64,000 bases of DNA. Source: Hymenobacter volaticus. GTDB lineage: Bacteria > Bacteroidota > Bacteroidia > Cytophagales > Hymenobacteraceae. Within the stretch, counting starts at the first letter, position 1. The number at the start of each line of letters is the position of its first letter. Made by a program: the position numbers and the translations under genes. Location: positions 2,209,501-2,273,500 of the forward strand of contig NZ_CP095061.1 in NCBI RefSeq assembly GCF_022921055.1, read 5' to 3'. Positions 8,746 through 18,697 of this stretch are shown piece by piece. The notes under the pieces were generated by a model. The model was not told the DNA's origin, did no database searches, and saw nothing but the letters and a program-made list of their open reading frames with translations.

Positions 8746-8903
8746 GGAGCTAGGAACTAGTAAAATGAAGAAGAAGTGGGTCGGTAAGCGCTGAGGTGCA
8801 AAAGTAGAAGGACCAGAATAACATAAATGCAATTCTTGCTTCAACTCCTGCCTTCTCTCGCTCAATGGCCACTTCTTACCTCTACTTCCTAGCTTCTAGC
8901 TCC
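8746..8903. repeat. Imperfect 35-bp inverted repeat flanking the murA promoter
   Basis: Arms 8746-8779 and 8869-8903 are roughly 75-80% complementary; both start with GGAGCTAG and end in AGAAGTGG when read inwards. About 90 bases separate them, and the space holds TACTTTTG (8806-8799, minus strand), the likely murA -7 box. The function is unknown. Confidence 0.5.
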
Positions 8904-8914
8904 TCCAGAAAATA

Positions 8915-9646
8915 TTACTGAGGGGGTTGTTGGGGTTCCTGACGGCCTTTTTTGCCGCCGCGGCGCTGTTTATCGCGCCGATTGCCACCGCCGCCGCTAT
9001 TGCCACGGCGTCCATCGCGCTCCTGGCGAGGTTGCGGCACAATAAAGGCAGCCCGACTCGAACCGCCCGCAGCTACGGGCGCCGAACCTCCTGCAAATTC
9101 AAACAGGCCCTGTGCTTCTACCTGCGCCGGATCCAAAGTCAACTGCCCGTTCGAAAGGTCTTTCAGGTGCTTTAGGATAGTGACATCCTTCGCATTTTCC
9201 TTGTTGTGCGAACGGTACAGAAACTTCATCGTCCGCCCAATAGTGATAGTCGCTTGCTCGCGCTCCGAAGGGTCTTCCAGCGTCAGGGCCTTTTCCACCA
9301 TCAGCTCCACACTGCGGCCGTAAGCTTTCAGCTTCGGGCTCAGCTTCGGATAGGGTACCGGCTTGGGGTGCTGGTTGAGTTGGCTCAAACCTTGCAGCTC
9401 GAACGGGGCATCAATGTCCAGGTCTTCGTCGGCCATCTCGTAGAGGTGGTTCCAAACGCGCTGTTGCGCATCAGGTTGGTCGCGCAGAGAGGGTTGCAGT
9501 CGGAAAATAAGCTGCACAATTTGGGTGGCGCGGCGCGTACGCTCGGCCTTGTCTTCTACTTCGCGCAGGCCCTGCACCAGTTGATAGGTGCTTTGGCCGT
9601 ATTCGCGCTGTAGAAGCTCGTGCTTATGTAAGGAAGGTAAGGGCAT
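8915..9646 (-). CDS. DUF4290 protein with basic Gly/Arg-rich tail
   Basis: 243 residues. Residues 1-180 match the all-helical DUF4290 family, which is found only in Bacteroidota and has no known function. The C-terminal 45 residues are disordered and rich in Gly, Arg, Lys and Gln (RRGNSGGGGNRRDKQRRGG), which suggests binding to RNA or another polyanion; that is inference. It lies upstream of murA on the same strand. A -7-like TAGCTTTG box lies at 9761-9754. The start ATG at 9646 matches the family N-terminus (LHKHELLQREYG). Confidence 0.8.
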   Translation of the reverse strand: MPLPSLHKHELLQREYGQSTYQLVQGLREVEDKAERTRRATQIVQLIFRLQPSLRDQPDAQQRVWNHLYEMADEDLDIDAPFELQGLSQLNQHPKPVPYPKLSPKLKAYGRSVELMVEKALTLEDPSEREQATITIGRTMKFLYRSHNKENAKDVTILKHLKDLSNGQLTLDPAQVEAQGLFEFAGGSAPVAAGGSSRAAFIVPQPRQERDGRRGNSGGGGNRRDKQRRGGKKGRQEPQQPPQ

Positions 9647-9781
9647 TGGAAAAGGAAAATCCTAAATGTTAGGGGTGGTAGCAGCGAATGAAGTTGCTAC
9701 CCTACTTGCGAGCGGAGCGTTGGTTATATTCTCCCGCTCTGTACTACCGTAGCCAAAGCTAAGGATACGGCAGCTAATGCA

Positions 9782-12039
9782 TCAACCAAGCACCCGCAAT
9801 TTCGCAAAACTCAGCAATAACGTCTTCTCGCCGACTTCCTCGAACTGAATAATAGCTTTAGTAGAGCCCGAAACGGTTTCCAGCTTGGTCACATGGCCGA
9901 AACCAAACTTGGGATGCTCCACCCGCTGCCCGGTTTGCAGGTTGCTGGTATCAGAAGGTTGAAAATCGGCCGGGGGAGTATAGCCTTTGGCTACCGTCTT
10001 ACGCGGAGGAGTGGGTAAGAGGTTGCTGCGCCGTTCGAATACGTGCCCAAACGGCGACTCACCGGGCCCGGCGCTTGGCGTGGCCGCAAACTTAAAGTCC
10101 ACGAACTGCGGGTCGATTTCGTCTAGAAACCGGCTTTTCTCGCAGCTGCGCAAGTTGCCCCACTGGTACCGCGACGTGGCGTAGCTCAGCGTCAGCTTCT
10201 TTTCGGCCCGCGTGATGGCCACGTAAAACAGTCGGCGCTCTTCTTCCAAGTCGGCCCGCGAGGTAATCATCATCTGGCTCGGAAAGAGGTTTTCCTCCAT
10301 GCCCACAATGTATACGTTGCGAAACTCCAGGCCTTTGGCCGAGTGAATCGTCATCATGGTTACGGTTTCGCCTTCTTGCTGCGCATCTTTGGTGTCAGCA
10401 TCCGTCACGAGGGCAATGTCCTGCAGAAACGCGCCAAGCGTTTTGTCTTCGCGCTCCGGGTCCTCGGTGTACGCCTTCACGCCGTTTAGCAATTCCTGGA
10501 TGTTCTCGTAGCGAGAGAGGCCTTCGATGCTCTTATCGGCATACAGTTCCTCGATCATGCCCGAGTTTTTGGCAATGAACTTGGCTGCCTCAAAGGCATC
10601 TTCCTTGGTCGCCACTGCCGTGTACGCCTTAATCTTCTCGGCGAAGTCTACTATCGGGTTGGCGGCGCGGGTGGGCAGAAACTGGTCGGCATTAGACACC
10701 ACTTCCCAAATGGTGTGGTTGCTTTCCTCGGCAGCGTTGATGAGCTTGGCAATGGTCGTATCGCCGATGCCGCGCTTGGGGTAGTTGATAACGCGGCGGA
10801 GCGCCTGCTCGTCGTTGGGGTTTACCGTGAGGCGCAGGTAAGCCACCAAGTCCTTGATTTCCTTGCGCTGATAGAAGCTCAGGCCGCCCACAATTTTGTA
10901 GCGGATGTTGAGCTTGCGCAGGGCTTCTTCTATGGCCCGGCTTTGGGCGTTGGTGCGGTACAAGATGGCAAAATCGTCGTACGACAGATGGTGGCTCATC
11001 TTGTCCTCGAAAATGGAGTTGGCCACCAGCTTGCCTTCCTCGTTGTCGGAAGATGCCTTCAGTACCTCGATTAGTGGGCCTTCCTCATTGTCGGAGAAGA
11101 CATCTTTGCGGAGCTGCGCTTGGTTGTTTTTGATAACCGAGTTGGCCGCCTTTACAATGGTTTTGGTGGAGCGGTAGTTTTGCTCCAACTTAAATACTTG
11201 CAGCTCGGGTAGTCTTTCTCGAAGTTGAGAATATTCTGAATATCAGCGCCCCGGAAGGCGTAAATGCTTTGCGCGTCGTCGCCTACCACGCAAATGTTGC
11301 GCTCCTTGGCCGCCAGCTTGCGCGCAATCAGGTACTGCGAGTAGTTAGTGTCTTGGTACTCGTCCACCATCACGTACTTAAACAAGTTCTGGTACTTGTT
11401 TAGCACATCGGGGTGGTCTTTGAACAGAACGTTGGTTTGATAGAGCAGGTCGTCGAAATCCATGGCCCCGGCCTTGAAGCAGCGGTTGGCGTACTGCTGG
11501 TAAATCACACCAATCTTGGGCCGCAACGCGGCCTCATCGTCCTGCCGAATCACGGGGTCGTTGAGGTATTGCTGCACCGAAATAAGCTTGTTCTTTGCGG
11601 CCGAAATCCGACCGAGTACCATGCCGGGCTTATAGAGCTTGTCGTCGAGCTCCAACTCTTTCAAAATCTGGCTGACCAGCGTTTTGCTGTCTTGCGTGTC
11701 GTAGATGGTGAAGGAGCGGGGGAAACCTATTTTGTCGGCTTCGGAACGCAAAATCCGGGCGAAAATACTGTGGAAAGTGCCCATCCACAGGTTCTTGGCT
11801 GCCGCACCACCCACTACCTTTTCGATACGGGCGCGCATCTCCTTGGCGGCCTTATTGGTGAAAGTAAGGGCGAGAATATTGAACGGGTCGACACCCTGTT
11901 CGAGCAAGTTGGCAATGCGGTAGGTAAGCACCCGGGTTTTGCCCGAGCCCGCGCCGGCTATAATCATGCAAGGGCCGTCGATTTGCATCACGGCAGCCGC
12001 CTGCGAGGGATTTAGTAGGGAAAGATAATCCAGTGCCAT
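9782..12039 (-). CDS. pcrA: UvrD/PcrA DNA helicase, frameshifted in this sequence
   Basis: 3'-5' superfamily 1 helicase for repair and fork restart. Two frames make one protein of about 752 residues. The first (12039 to about 11190) has motif I GAGSGKT, ALTFTNKAA and Walker B DEYQD. The second (from about 11190) opens with EQNYRS (motif IV), then MTIHSAKGLEF (V) and ITRAEKKL (VI), and ends in a Tudor-like domain (VEHPKFGFG). The junction reads TATTTAAG on the coding strand; adding one T gives K-Y-F-K-L-E-Q-N-Y, the family sequence. The lost base is in the A-run near 11192-11194. Minus-strand TACCTTTG at 12077-12070 may be its promoter. Such a housekeeping gene is more likely miscalled than dead. 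Confidence 0.9.
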
Positions 12040-12290
12040 TCAGAAAAGCTAAGCGTTTTGGCTTATTAGCAAAGGTACGGCTTTAGAGTGGGGTGAGGAA
12101 GTACAAATTCCAGTTGTAACACGAGCTTTGACATACACTGATGAGGAAAGCAATAGGAGCCTAGCGTTGCCCTTGTTGGTTAAGTATATCGTTTTGTCAA
12201 GCATGCACGATACCAAGGCAAAGCAGCGCCGTAATTCTAGGTAACATCAACCTCTCCCAACACAAAAACTACGAGCCGTATCTTCGCCGC

Positions 12291-13478
12291 GTGAATCCTG
12301 CTGAGTCTGCCGCTGCTTCCTTTGCTCCCGATGCCGTTGTTGGGTCGCCTTATCCGTTGTCGTTGCTGTGTTTGTCGGCGAGCTGGGGCGGGCTAGAATT
12401 GAACACCGTGCGCTTCGCGGACTGGATGAACCGTCGTGGCTGGCCAGTGCAGGTAATTACGCTCGTCGGCTCGCCCATTGCTGCGCGAGCGGAAGCGCTG
12501 AACTTGCCCGTAGCTTACCTTACCAACCGTTGGAAAGCGCTGGACGTTCCCGCTGCTCGGTTACTGGCTCATACATTGCGCGCCTTCAACACTCGCACGC
12601 TCATCGTCACTCGCAACGGCGACTTAGGGTTGGCCGTGCTGTGCAAAACAGTGCAGTTGCCTACACTCAAGCTACTATATCAGCAGCATATGCAGCTAGG
12701 TCCCCCGAAGCGTAGTGTAGTGCACACCTTACGCTTTCGGGCGCTGGATGCGTGGCTCTCGCCGCTGCCGGGGCTGGCACGGCAGGTGTTAGAGAAAACC
12801 CATTTATCGCCTAAAAAACTGCATGTCGTACCGCTAGGCATCGAGCTAGAGAAGTTCGCCGACCCTGCATTAACTCGCACCATTGCCCGACAACAGTTGA
12901 ACCTGCAACTGCCTGCTAACGCGGTACTGTTAGGCCTCATCGGTCGGTTTGATGATGGCAAGGGACAGGACTTTTTAGTGGAAGAGTTGGCAGTCTTACG
13001 CAAGCAGCACCCCGCCGTGCCGCTTCACTTGCTGCTAGTTGGCGAATCAACGCGCAACGAAGGCAATACGTACCGCGAAACAGTGCTACGTCGGGTACAG
13101 GAGTTAGGCTTAGGGGAGGTGGTGCACATCCGCGAGTTTACGCCGCAGCCCGAAATTGCCTACCGCGCCCTCGATATTTCCATCACGGGTTCCACCAACG
13201 AGACCTACGGCATGGTTACTATCGAGGCTATGGCAGCAGGCTTGCCAGTAGTGGCCACGGCCACCGGTGGTACCTTGGAGATAATAGATGATGGCCGCAT
13301 GGGTCTGCTGTTTCCGCTGCGCAACGCAGTGGCTTTTGAAACGGCCATCGGGCGCTTGTTGAGTGAGCCTGAGCTGATGCAGCAGTTGGGAGAGCAAGCA
13401 CAGGCCGTGGCATTAGCCACGTATTCGCATCACCGGCAGTGCAAGCTGACCGAAGAGGTGCTGTTTGGGCTAAGGTAA
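12291..13478 (+). CDS. GT4-family glycosyltransferase
   Basis: Retaining GT-B transferase, 395 residues, GTG start. The N-terminal half holds the acceptor-binding Rossmann domain, with the SWGGLELN glycine loop typical of GT4. The C-terminal half has the nucleotide-sugar site: GRFDDGKGQD and the E-x7-E type motif NETYGMVTIEAMAAGLPVV. No signal peptide or membrane segment, so it acts on the cytoplasmic face, probably on a lipid-linked or cell-envelope glycan. It is not in a polysaccharide cluster; the neighbours are uvrD (divergent) and DUF3109. Donor and acceptor are unknown. Confidence 0.85.
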   Translation: MNPAESAAASFAPDAVVGSPYPLSLLCLSASWGGLELNTVRFADWMNRRGWPVQVITLVGSPIAARAEALNLPVAYLTNRWKALDVPAARLLAHTLRAFNTRTLIVTRNGDLGLAVLCKTVQLPTLKLLYQQHMQLGPPKRSVVHTLRFRALDAWLSPLPGLARQVLEKTHLSPKKLHVVPLGIELEKFADPALTRTIARQQLNLQLPANAVLLGLIGRFDDGKGQDFLVEELAVLRKQHPAVPLHLLLVGESTRNEGNTYRETVLRRVQELGLGEVVHIREFTPQPEIAYRALDISITGSTNETYGMVTIEAMAAGLPVVATATGGTLEIIDDGRMGLLFPLRNAVAFETAIGRLLSEPELMQQLGEQAQAVALATYSHHRQCKLTEEVLFGLR

Positions 13479-13491
13479 TTGGGTATCTTTG
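13464..13491 (+). promoter_or_regulatory. Candidate promoter for the DUF3109 gene
   Basis: TTTG at 13464-13467 and a perfect Bacteroidota -7 box TATCTTTG at 13484-13491, just after the glycosyltransferase stop region. The 16-nt spacer is shorter than the usual 19-21, so the -33 assignment is weak. Confidence 0.45.
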
Positions 13492-13596
13492 CAGTTAATC
13501 TTTCGGCAGAGGAACGCAGAAGTTGACGCGCGCAGTTGTAAGAGACGGCCTTTGTCAACCTGATTTAACTCTCTGCGGCCCTAGCAGGAACCCACT

Positions 13597-14178
13597 ATGA
13601 TTATCATTCAAAATACTGTCATCTCCGATGACATTCGGGACAACTTTTTCGTCTGCAACCTGGAAGCTTGTAAGGGCGCCTGCTGCGTGGAGGGCGACCT
13701 AGGAGCTCCCCTAGAAGAAGAGGAACTACAAATTCTCGAAGCCGAATACCAAAACATTAAGCCTTTTCTTACGGCGGCCGGCCAACAGGCCATCGAGCAG
13801 CAAGGCTTGTACATCAAGGATTGGGAAGGCGACTACAGCACCACCACTATCAATGACCGGGAGTGCGCCTATGCCCTTTACGACGAGCGTGGTATCCTGA
13901 AGTGCGGCATCGAGCAAGCCTATTTGGCGGGCGCTACTAGCTTTAAAAAGCCCGTTAGCTGTCATCTATATCCTATCCGCATCACTAAGTACGAAGGCTT
14001 TGAAGCTCTGAACTACGACCGGTGGAACATCTGCAACCCCGCCTGCTCTTTCGGCGCCAACTTGGGCGTGCGGATATACCAGTTTCTCAAGGAGCCGCTT
14101 ATTCGTAAGTACGGAGAGGATTGGTATGGCGAGTTAGTGCAGGAGATAGAGACGGACAGTCCACAAGTCAAGGTATAG
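13597..14178 (+). CDS. DUF3109 family protein, Cys-rich
   Basis: 193 residues, matching the DUF3109 family, common in Bacteroidota and related to Cys-rich YkgJ-like metal-binding proteins. Conserved Cys are spread along the chain: [11 protein letters not shown] near residue 24, single Cys at about residues 88 and 101, and a C-terminal group (CHLYP, CNPAC). Such patterns suggest an iron-sulfur cluster or zinc site, but no function has been shown. It stands alone with its own promoter and a strong terminator. Confidence 0.85.
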   Translation: MIIIQNTVISDDIRDNFFVCNLEACKGACCVEGDLGAPLEEEELQILEAEYQNIKPFLTAAGQQAIEQQGLYIKDWEGDYSTTTINDRECAYALYDERGILKCGIEQAYLAGATSFKKPVSCHLYPIRITKYEGFEALNYDRWNICNPACSFGANLGVRIYQFLKEPLIRKYGEDWYGELVQEIETDSPQVKV

Positions 14179-14180
14179 TT

Positions 14181-14224
14181 ATCCATAAAGAAGGCCGACT
14201 TCCAAGTCGGCCTTCTTTATGGAT
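14181..14224. terminator. Intrinsic terminator after DUF3109
   Basis: 20-bp perfect arms (14181-14200 and 14205-14224) with a TCCA loop, core AAGGCCGACT, and T-rich CTTTAT within the right arm. Confidence 0.88.
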
Positions 14225-14254
14225 ATAGTCAAGTATCCAGGTTAGCTACTGGTT

Positions 14255-14737
14255 ATGGAAGATTTCTATGTTAGTGAAATGCTGTCAACCGGACAGATTC
14301 AGGAATGTCTTCAGGCGGCAATGCCAAGTCTTACTGTGTTTGAATGGGCGATGTTAGTAGGTGACCAGGAGCCGATGGAATTTGATTCGACCAATCCGAA
14401 GCACATCTTTTTTGAAGCTGATGCAGCAGAAGTGCCTCAGTTTCCGCAGCACATTTGTATCTACCGAACGCCAAACGAACATTGGGAGGCAAGAGCGTTA
14501 TGGTTAGGTCAGAAGCTTTCCGCTACCTATCAGGTAGATGTATTGGTCCCGTTCACTCATCCAGAGAAACCAGACTATCCCTACTATGATATTGTGTTTC
14601 AGAACGGCTCGTCTTACTTAGCCGACGACAGCGAAACCGAATTCGGCGAACCAGCTGCCAAACCAGTGTGCCTACTTGAGTCCTACTCGTTGCCTAGAGC
14701 TAAGTTTGATACGTTTGGCAATTACATTATCGTCTAG
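14255..14737 (+). CDS. Hypothetical protein
   Basis: 160 residues, acidic, no signal peptide, no membrane segment and no family recognised. It is rich in aromatics and Pro in the middle (TPNEHWEARALWLG; HPEKPDYPYYDIVF). Codon choice is somewhat more A/T-rich than its neighbours, which could hint at later arrival. It is bounded by terminators on both sides, so it is probably its own transcription unit. Confidence 0.6.
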   Translation: MEDFYVSEMLSTGQIQECLQAAMPSLTVFEWAMLVGDQEPMEFDSTNPKHIFFEADAAEVPQFPQHICIYRTPNEHWEARALWLGQKLSATYQVDVLVPFTHPEKPDYPYYDIVFQNGSSYLADDSETEFGEPAAKPVCLLESYSLPRAKFDTFGNYIIV

Positions 14738-14837
14738 AAAGACGAGTTACTTGATAGATAAATAGTTCAGCTTACTAGTGGCATAGTGACAGTACATATA
14801 AAACCTTGATCTACTACACTGTAGTGCTAGAAGATCT

Positions 14838-14880
14838 AAACAAAAAGGCCCGGCTACATTGTAGCCGGGCCTTTTTGTTT
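14838..14880. terminator. Bidirectional terminator before the accC end
   Basis: Perfect 20-bp arms (14838-14857 and 14861-14880) around ATT; core GGCCCGGCTAC with A-run and T-run ends. Lies between convergent genes and ends the long leftward accC operon. Confidence 0.92.
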
Positions 14881-14897
14881 TACCTGAACTATGTAAG

Positions 14898-16244
14898 TTA
14901 CAATTCTGAAAAGTCAAATGAAGTTTCCAGGAACTTGGTCGTGAAGTCACCCTCTTGGAAATTTTTGTTGTCCATCAGAGCCAAGTGGAAGGGAATAGTG
15001 GTTTTCACACCTTCCACAACAAATTCACTTAAGGCTCGCTTCATCTTCACAATGCACTCCTGACGAGTTTGGGCGACGGTGATGAGCTTGGCTATCATCG
15101 AGTCATAGTTCGAGGGAATAGTGTAGCCCGCGTACACGTGGGTGTCAACCCGCACACCGTGGCCGCCGGGAATGTGCAGCGTCGTGATCTTACCAGGAGA
15201 GGGGCGGAAGTCCCGGGTCGGGTCTTCAGCGTTGATGCGGCACTCCATGGCGTGCATCTTGGGGTAATAGTTGTCGCCGGAAATCGGGATGCCCGCCGCC
15301 ACTTTTATCTGCTCCTTGATGAGATCATAGTTCACAATTTCCTCGGTCACGGGGTGCTCCACCTGAATGCGGGTGTTCATTTCCATGAAATAGAAATCCC
15401 GATTCTTATCCACCAAGAACTCAATGGTGCCTACACCTTCGTAGCCGATAGCCGCAGCACCGGCCACAGCCGCTTTGCCCATCCGCTCACGCAGTTCATC
15501 GGTCATGAAAGGGGAAGGAGCTTCCTCTACCAGCTTCTGGTGACGCCGCTGAATTGAGCAATCGCGCTCCGAGAGGTGACATACCCGGCCGTATTGATCG
15601 CCACACACCTGAATTTCGATGTGACGAGGTTCCTCCACAAATTTTTCCAGGTACACGCCATCGTTGCCGAAAGCAGCCTTAGCTTCCGTGCGGGCATCGT
15701 TCCAGGCTTTCTCGAAGTCTTCCTCGGAGGGTATGATGCGCATACCGCGGCCACCACCACCGGCTGTAGCCTTCAGAATAACCGGGTATTTAATTTTGGC
15801 GGCTACCTTCTTGCCTTGCTCCACCGATTCAAGCAAGCCTACCGAGCCGGGAATGCAAGGCACGCCTGCCTTGATCATGGTGGCTTTAGCGGAAGCCTTG
15901 TCGCCCATTTGGTTGATCATCTCAGGCGTGGCCCCGATGAACTTGATGCCGTTTTCTTGGCACACGCGCGAAAATTCTGCGTTTTCGCTCAGGAAGCCAT
16001 AGCCAGGGTGAATAGCATCGGCGTTGGTAATTTCCGCTGCTGCAATCAGGGTTGGGATGCTGAGATACGACTGCGAAGATGGCGGTGGGCCAATGCACAC
16101 TGCCTCGTCAGCGAAGCGCACGTGCAGGCTTTCCTTGTCGGCAGTGGAGTAAACCGCCACCGTTTTGATATCCATTTCCTTGCAGGTCCGGATGATGCGC
16201 AGCGCAATTTCACCCCGGTTGGCAATCAGTATTTTCTTGAACAT
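14898..16244 (-). CDS. accC: Biotin carboxylase subunit of acetyl-CoA carboxylase
   Basis: ATP-dependent carboxylation of the biotin on AccB, the first half-reaction of malonyl-CoA formation. The start at 16244 gives the family N-terminus [14 protein letters not shown]; an upstream in-frame ATG at 16283 would add 13 unlikely residues. 448 residues, full length. ATP-grasp core with [12 protein letters not shown], the biotin-site [14 protein letters not shown], and the biotin carboxylase C-terminal domain. It is the last gene of the leftward operon, 115 bases after accB. Carboxyltransferase subunits are not in the window. Confidence 0.96.
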   Translation of the reverse strand: MFKKILIANRGEIALRIIRTCKEMDIKTVAVYSTADKESLHVRFADEAVCIGPPPSSQSYLSIPTLIAAAEITNADAIHPGYGFLSENAEFSRVCQENGIKFIGATPEMINQMGDKASAKATMIKAGVPCIPGSVGLLESVEQGKKVAAKIKYPVILKATAGGGGRGMRIIPSEEDFEKAWNDARTEAKAAFGNDGVYLEKFVEEPRHIEIQVCGDQYGRVCHLSERDCSIQRRHQKLVEEAPSPFMTDELRERMGKAAVAGAAAIGYEGVGTIEFLVDKNRDFYFMEMNTRIQVEHPVTEEIVNYDLIKEQIKVAAGIPISGDNYYPKMHAMECRINAEDPTRDFRPSPGKITTLHIPGGHGVRVDTHVYAGYTIPSNYDSMIAKLITVAQTRQECIVKMKRALSEFVVEGVKTTIPFHLALMDNKNFQEGDFTTKFLETSFDFSEL

Positions 16245-16359
16245 GTGGTGTTGGGGGCTTAAGGTCTCGGGGGCTTGTAGCAAAAGGAAAAGGTCTTACA
16301 AACTCGGGGCTGACTGATAATCAAACCCTAAGTTCATAAGACCCTGCGACCCCAATGAA

Positions 16360-16890
16360 TTACATCGGCTCGATGAGGAACAGCGGCTGGTCGTACTCCA
16401 CCGGCGAGGCGTTTTCAACCATGGCTTTTACAATGCGGCCCGATGCTTCGGCCTCTATTTCATTGAATAATTTCATGGCTTCGATGATGCAAATCACCTG
16501 GCCTTTTTCCACTAAATCACCTACCTGTGCGAAAGCCGGAGTGTCGGGGCTGCTGCTACGGTAGAAGGTGCCAATCATCGGAGCCTTTAGCGCTACGTAG
16601 TTGTCAGCCGCCGGAGTTGCCGCAACTGGTGCCGCCGGTGCTGGAGTTGGAGTAGCAGGAACAGGGACCGGAGCAGTTGGCGCAGCTGCTGGAGTAGGCG
16701 CAGCCGCGGCCGATACTCCTACTACTGGCTTGTAGCTGGGCTCACGCTGTACGGAGATTTTAAATTCCTCCGTTTCAATGTTGACTTTGTTGAGGCCCGA
16801 CTTCGCAATGAAGTCGATAAGTTCCTGGAGTTCCTTGGCTTTCATGGCGGCGCTTGACTTGCTGGACTGCTTATTTGACTCTTTCGACAT
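16360..16890 (-). CDS. accB: Biotin carboxyl carrier protein of acetyl-CoA carboxylase
   Basis: Carries carboxybiotin between AccC and the carboxyltransferase. C-terminal biotinyl domain with IEAMKLFNE, whose Lys is the biotin site. A long Ala/Pro/Thr-rich flexible linker (about residues 58-100) joins it to an N-terminal helix (KELQELIDFIAKSG). Start at 16890 gives 177 residues and overlaps the efp stop by 20 bases; the ATG at 16845 (MKAKEL) would give 162 residues and matches most relatives, so the start is uncertain. The ATG at 16974 would run deep into efp and is unlikely. Confidence 0.93.
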   Translation of the reverse strand: MSKESNKQSSKSSAAMKAKELQELIDFIAKSGLNKVNIETEEFKISVQREPSYKPVVGVSAAAAPTPAAAPTAPVPVPATPTPAPAAPVAATPAADNYVALKAPMIGTFYRSSSPDTPAFAQVGDLVEKGQVICIIEAMKLFNEIEAEASGRIVKAMVENASPVEYDQPLFLIEPM

Positions 16891-17434
16891 AGGAATAGTC
16901 GCGGGTATCGACGCGGATTTTAGTGTCCTGATCAATGAACAGCGGCACCTGAATTCGGGCCCCAGTCTCGACAATAGCAGGCTTAAGCGTGTTGGTGGCC
17001 GTGTCGCCTTTCAGGCCAGGCTCGGTGTAAGTTACCATCAACTCCACGGTGGTTGGCAATTCAGCAGTAAGCGGCTGCTCGGTTTCGGCGTGGAAGAGAA
17101 TGGTAGCTTCTTGACCTTCTTTCATCAGGTCGGCGAAGGGAACCATGGCTTCGGGCAGTACCACTTGTTCGAAGGTGGCATTGTCCATAAAGGTATAGCC
17201 GTAATCGTCCTTAAACAGGTACTGGTGCGGGCGTTGCTCTACGCGGGCGGTTTCCACTTTCACCCCGGCATTGAACGTGTTATCGATAACCTTACCGGTT
17301 TTGATGTTACGGAGCTTAGTGCGCACGAAGGCGGGACCTTTGCCGGGTTTCACGTGCTGAAACTCCGTGATGACGTGCAAGTCGCCATTGTAGTTGAGCA
17401 CTAGTCCGTTGCGGAAATCTGCGGTAGTAGCCAT
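16871..17434 (-). CDS. efp: Translation elongation factor P
   Basis: Relieves ribosome stalling at polyproline. 187 residues, three beta-barrel domains; the C-terminal motif DTATNTLKPA and VPLFID are typical. The tip residue that is modified in other bacteria is Lys32 in the loop KPGKGPAFV, not Arg, so an EarP-type rhamnosylation is ruled out; the modifying enzyme, if any, is not in the window. It sits between fabH and accB on the same strand, a standard Bacteroidota order linking translation and lipid synthesis genes. Confidence 0.96.
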   Translation of the reverse strand: MATTADFRNGLVLNYNGDLHVITEFQHVKPGKGPAFVRTKLRNIKTGKVIDNTFNAGVKVETARVEQRPHQYLFKDDYGYTFMDNATFEQVVLPEAMVPFADLMKEGQEATILFHAETEQPLTAELPTTVELMVTYTEPGLKGDTATNTLKPAIVETGARIQVPLFIDQDTKIRVDTRDYSYVERVK

Positions 17435-17548
17435 GTTAAAGTGAGAGGGGGAATAGGAAATTGTTAATTGGCTGATTCAACACGAAGAAGCAAAGTCAAG
17501 CAGCCGATTTTCAATTCTTCAATTTTGTAAGTTTTGTGTTCAAAAGAA

Positions 17549-17579
17549 GTGCCGTCCCGGAAAAGTGGCGGGGCGGCAC
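17549..17579 (-). terminator. Candidate terminator between fabH and efp
   Basis: 11-bp arms (17549-17559, 17569-17579; one mismatch, GTGCCGTCCCG) with a 9-nt loop; on the minus strand it is followed by ACTTCTTTTG. The T-tract is weak, so partial read-through into efp-accB-accC is likely. Confidence 0.45.
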
Positions 17580-17625
17580 ATTGGGAGTGCAAGTATAGAG
17601 GTTTTCCGCAACCGAGCCGCCGTAG

Positions 17626-18639
17626 TTACACAGCGACCGGATCAGGCTTAGGATCGTACGCCCATTTGAGGTAGATAGAACCCCACGTGAAGCCACCACC
17701 GAAAGCAGCCAGAATTAGGTTGTCGCCCTGACGCAACTGCTGTTCATAGTCGGCGAGGCAGAGTGGGATGGTGGCATTAGTGGTGTTACCGTAGCGGTGA
17801 ATGTTGAGCATCACTTTCTCCGGTCCAACACCCATACGGTGCGCCGTAGCATCAATAATGCGCTTATTGGCTTGGTGCGGTACCAGCCAGGCTACATCGT
17901 CGTTGGTGAGGTGGTTGCGTTCCATCACTTGCGCGGCAACATTGGCCATGTTGGTCACGGCAAACTTGAACACGGTAGCACCTTCCTGGTACACATAGTG
18001 CTCCCGATTCGCCACTGTTTCTGCGGACGGGGGGCGGCGGCTACCACCCGCTTTCTGATACAGGTATTGCTCCCCGTTACCATCGGAACGCAAAACTTGA
18101 TCTAGTAAGCCGTAGCCGTCGGTGCTAGGTTCGAGCAGTACGGCACCTGCGCCGTCACCGAAGATGATGCAGTTGGCCCGGTCCGTATAGTCGATAATAG
18201 CCGACATTTTATCGGCACCCACTACCACTACTTTCTTATACGTGCCCGTTTGGATGTATTGTGACCCGGTAGCCAGCGCGAACAGAAAGCCTGAGCAAGC
18301 AGCTTGCATATCGAAGCTGAATGCATTGGTGATGCCAACAGCTGCCGAAATAATATTGGCTGTAGCCGGGAACACCAAGTCAGGCGTCGTGGTAGAACAA
18401 ATCAACAAATCGATTTCTTCGGGCCTCGTACCGGTTTTAGCAAGCAGTTGCTGTACGGCTTTGACGCCCATTACCGAAGTGCCCTGGTTTTCTCCTTTTA
18501 GAATTCGGCGCTCCTTGATGCCGGTTCGTGTCGTAATCCACTCGTCGGTGGTGTCCACCATCTTTTCGAGTTCCTGATTCGTGAGCACGTAATCGGGCAC
18601 GTAGGAGCCCACTCCGGTAATAGCGGCGGTAATTTTCAT
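17626..18639 (-). CDS. fabH: Beta-ketoacyl-ACP synthase III
   Basis: Condenses acetyl-CoA (or a branched primer) with malonyl-ACP to start fatty-acid chains. 337 residues, thiolase fold. Catalytic triad is visible: Cys115 in QAACSGF, His255 in VPHQANKR and Asn285 in RYGNTTNA. 58 bases after plsX on the same strand, the usual plsX-fabH pair. Bacteroidota make iso-branched fatty acids, so branched primers are likely substrates; that is inference. The gene is intact. Confidence 0.95.
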   Translation of the reverse strand: MKITAAITGVGSYVPDYVLTNQELEKMVDTTDEWITTRTGIKERRILKGENQGTSVMGVKAVQQLLAKTGTRPEEIDLLICSTTTPDLVFPATANIISAAVGITNAFSFDMQAACSGFLFALATGSQYIQTGTYKKVVVVGADKMSAIIDYTDRANCIIFGDGAGAVLLEPSTDGYGLLDQVLRSDGNGEQYLYQKAGGSRRPPSAETVANREHYVYQEGATVFKFAVTNMANVAAQVMERNHLTNDDVAWLVPHQANKRIIDATAHRMGVGPEKVMLNIHRYGNTTNATIPLCLADYEQQLRQGDNLILAAFGGGFTWGSIYLKWAYDPKPDPVAV

Positions 18640-18697
18640 TGAAGAAAAAACAGAAAACGCGGCAAGAAAAAATCCGGCTGTGGGCCGGACTTAGTCG

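Noticed and set aside
14806..15063. Open frame running through a terminator into accC antisense
   Set aside because: It would cross the 20-bp terminator stem and lacks protein-like character.
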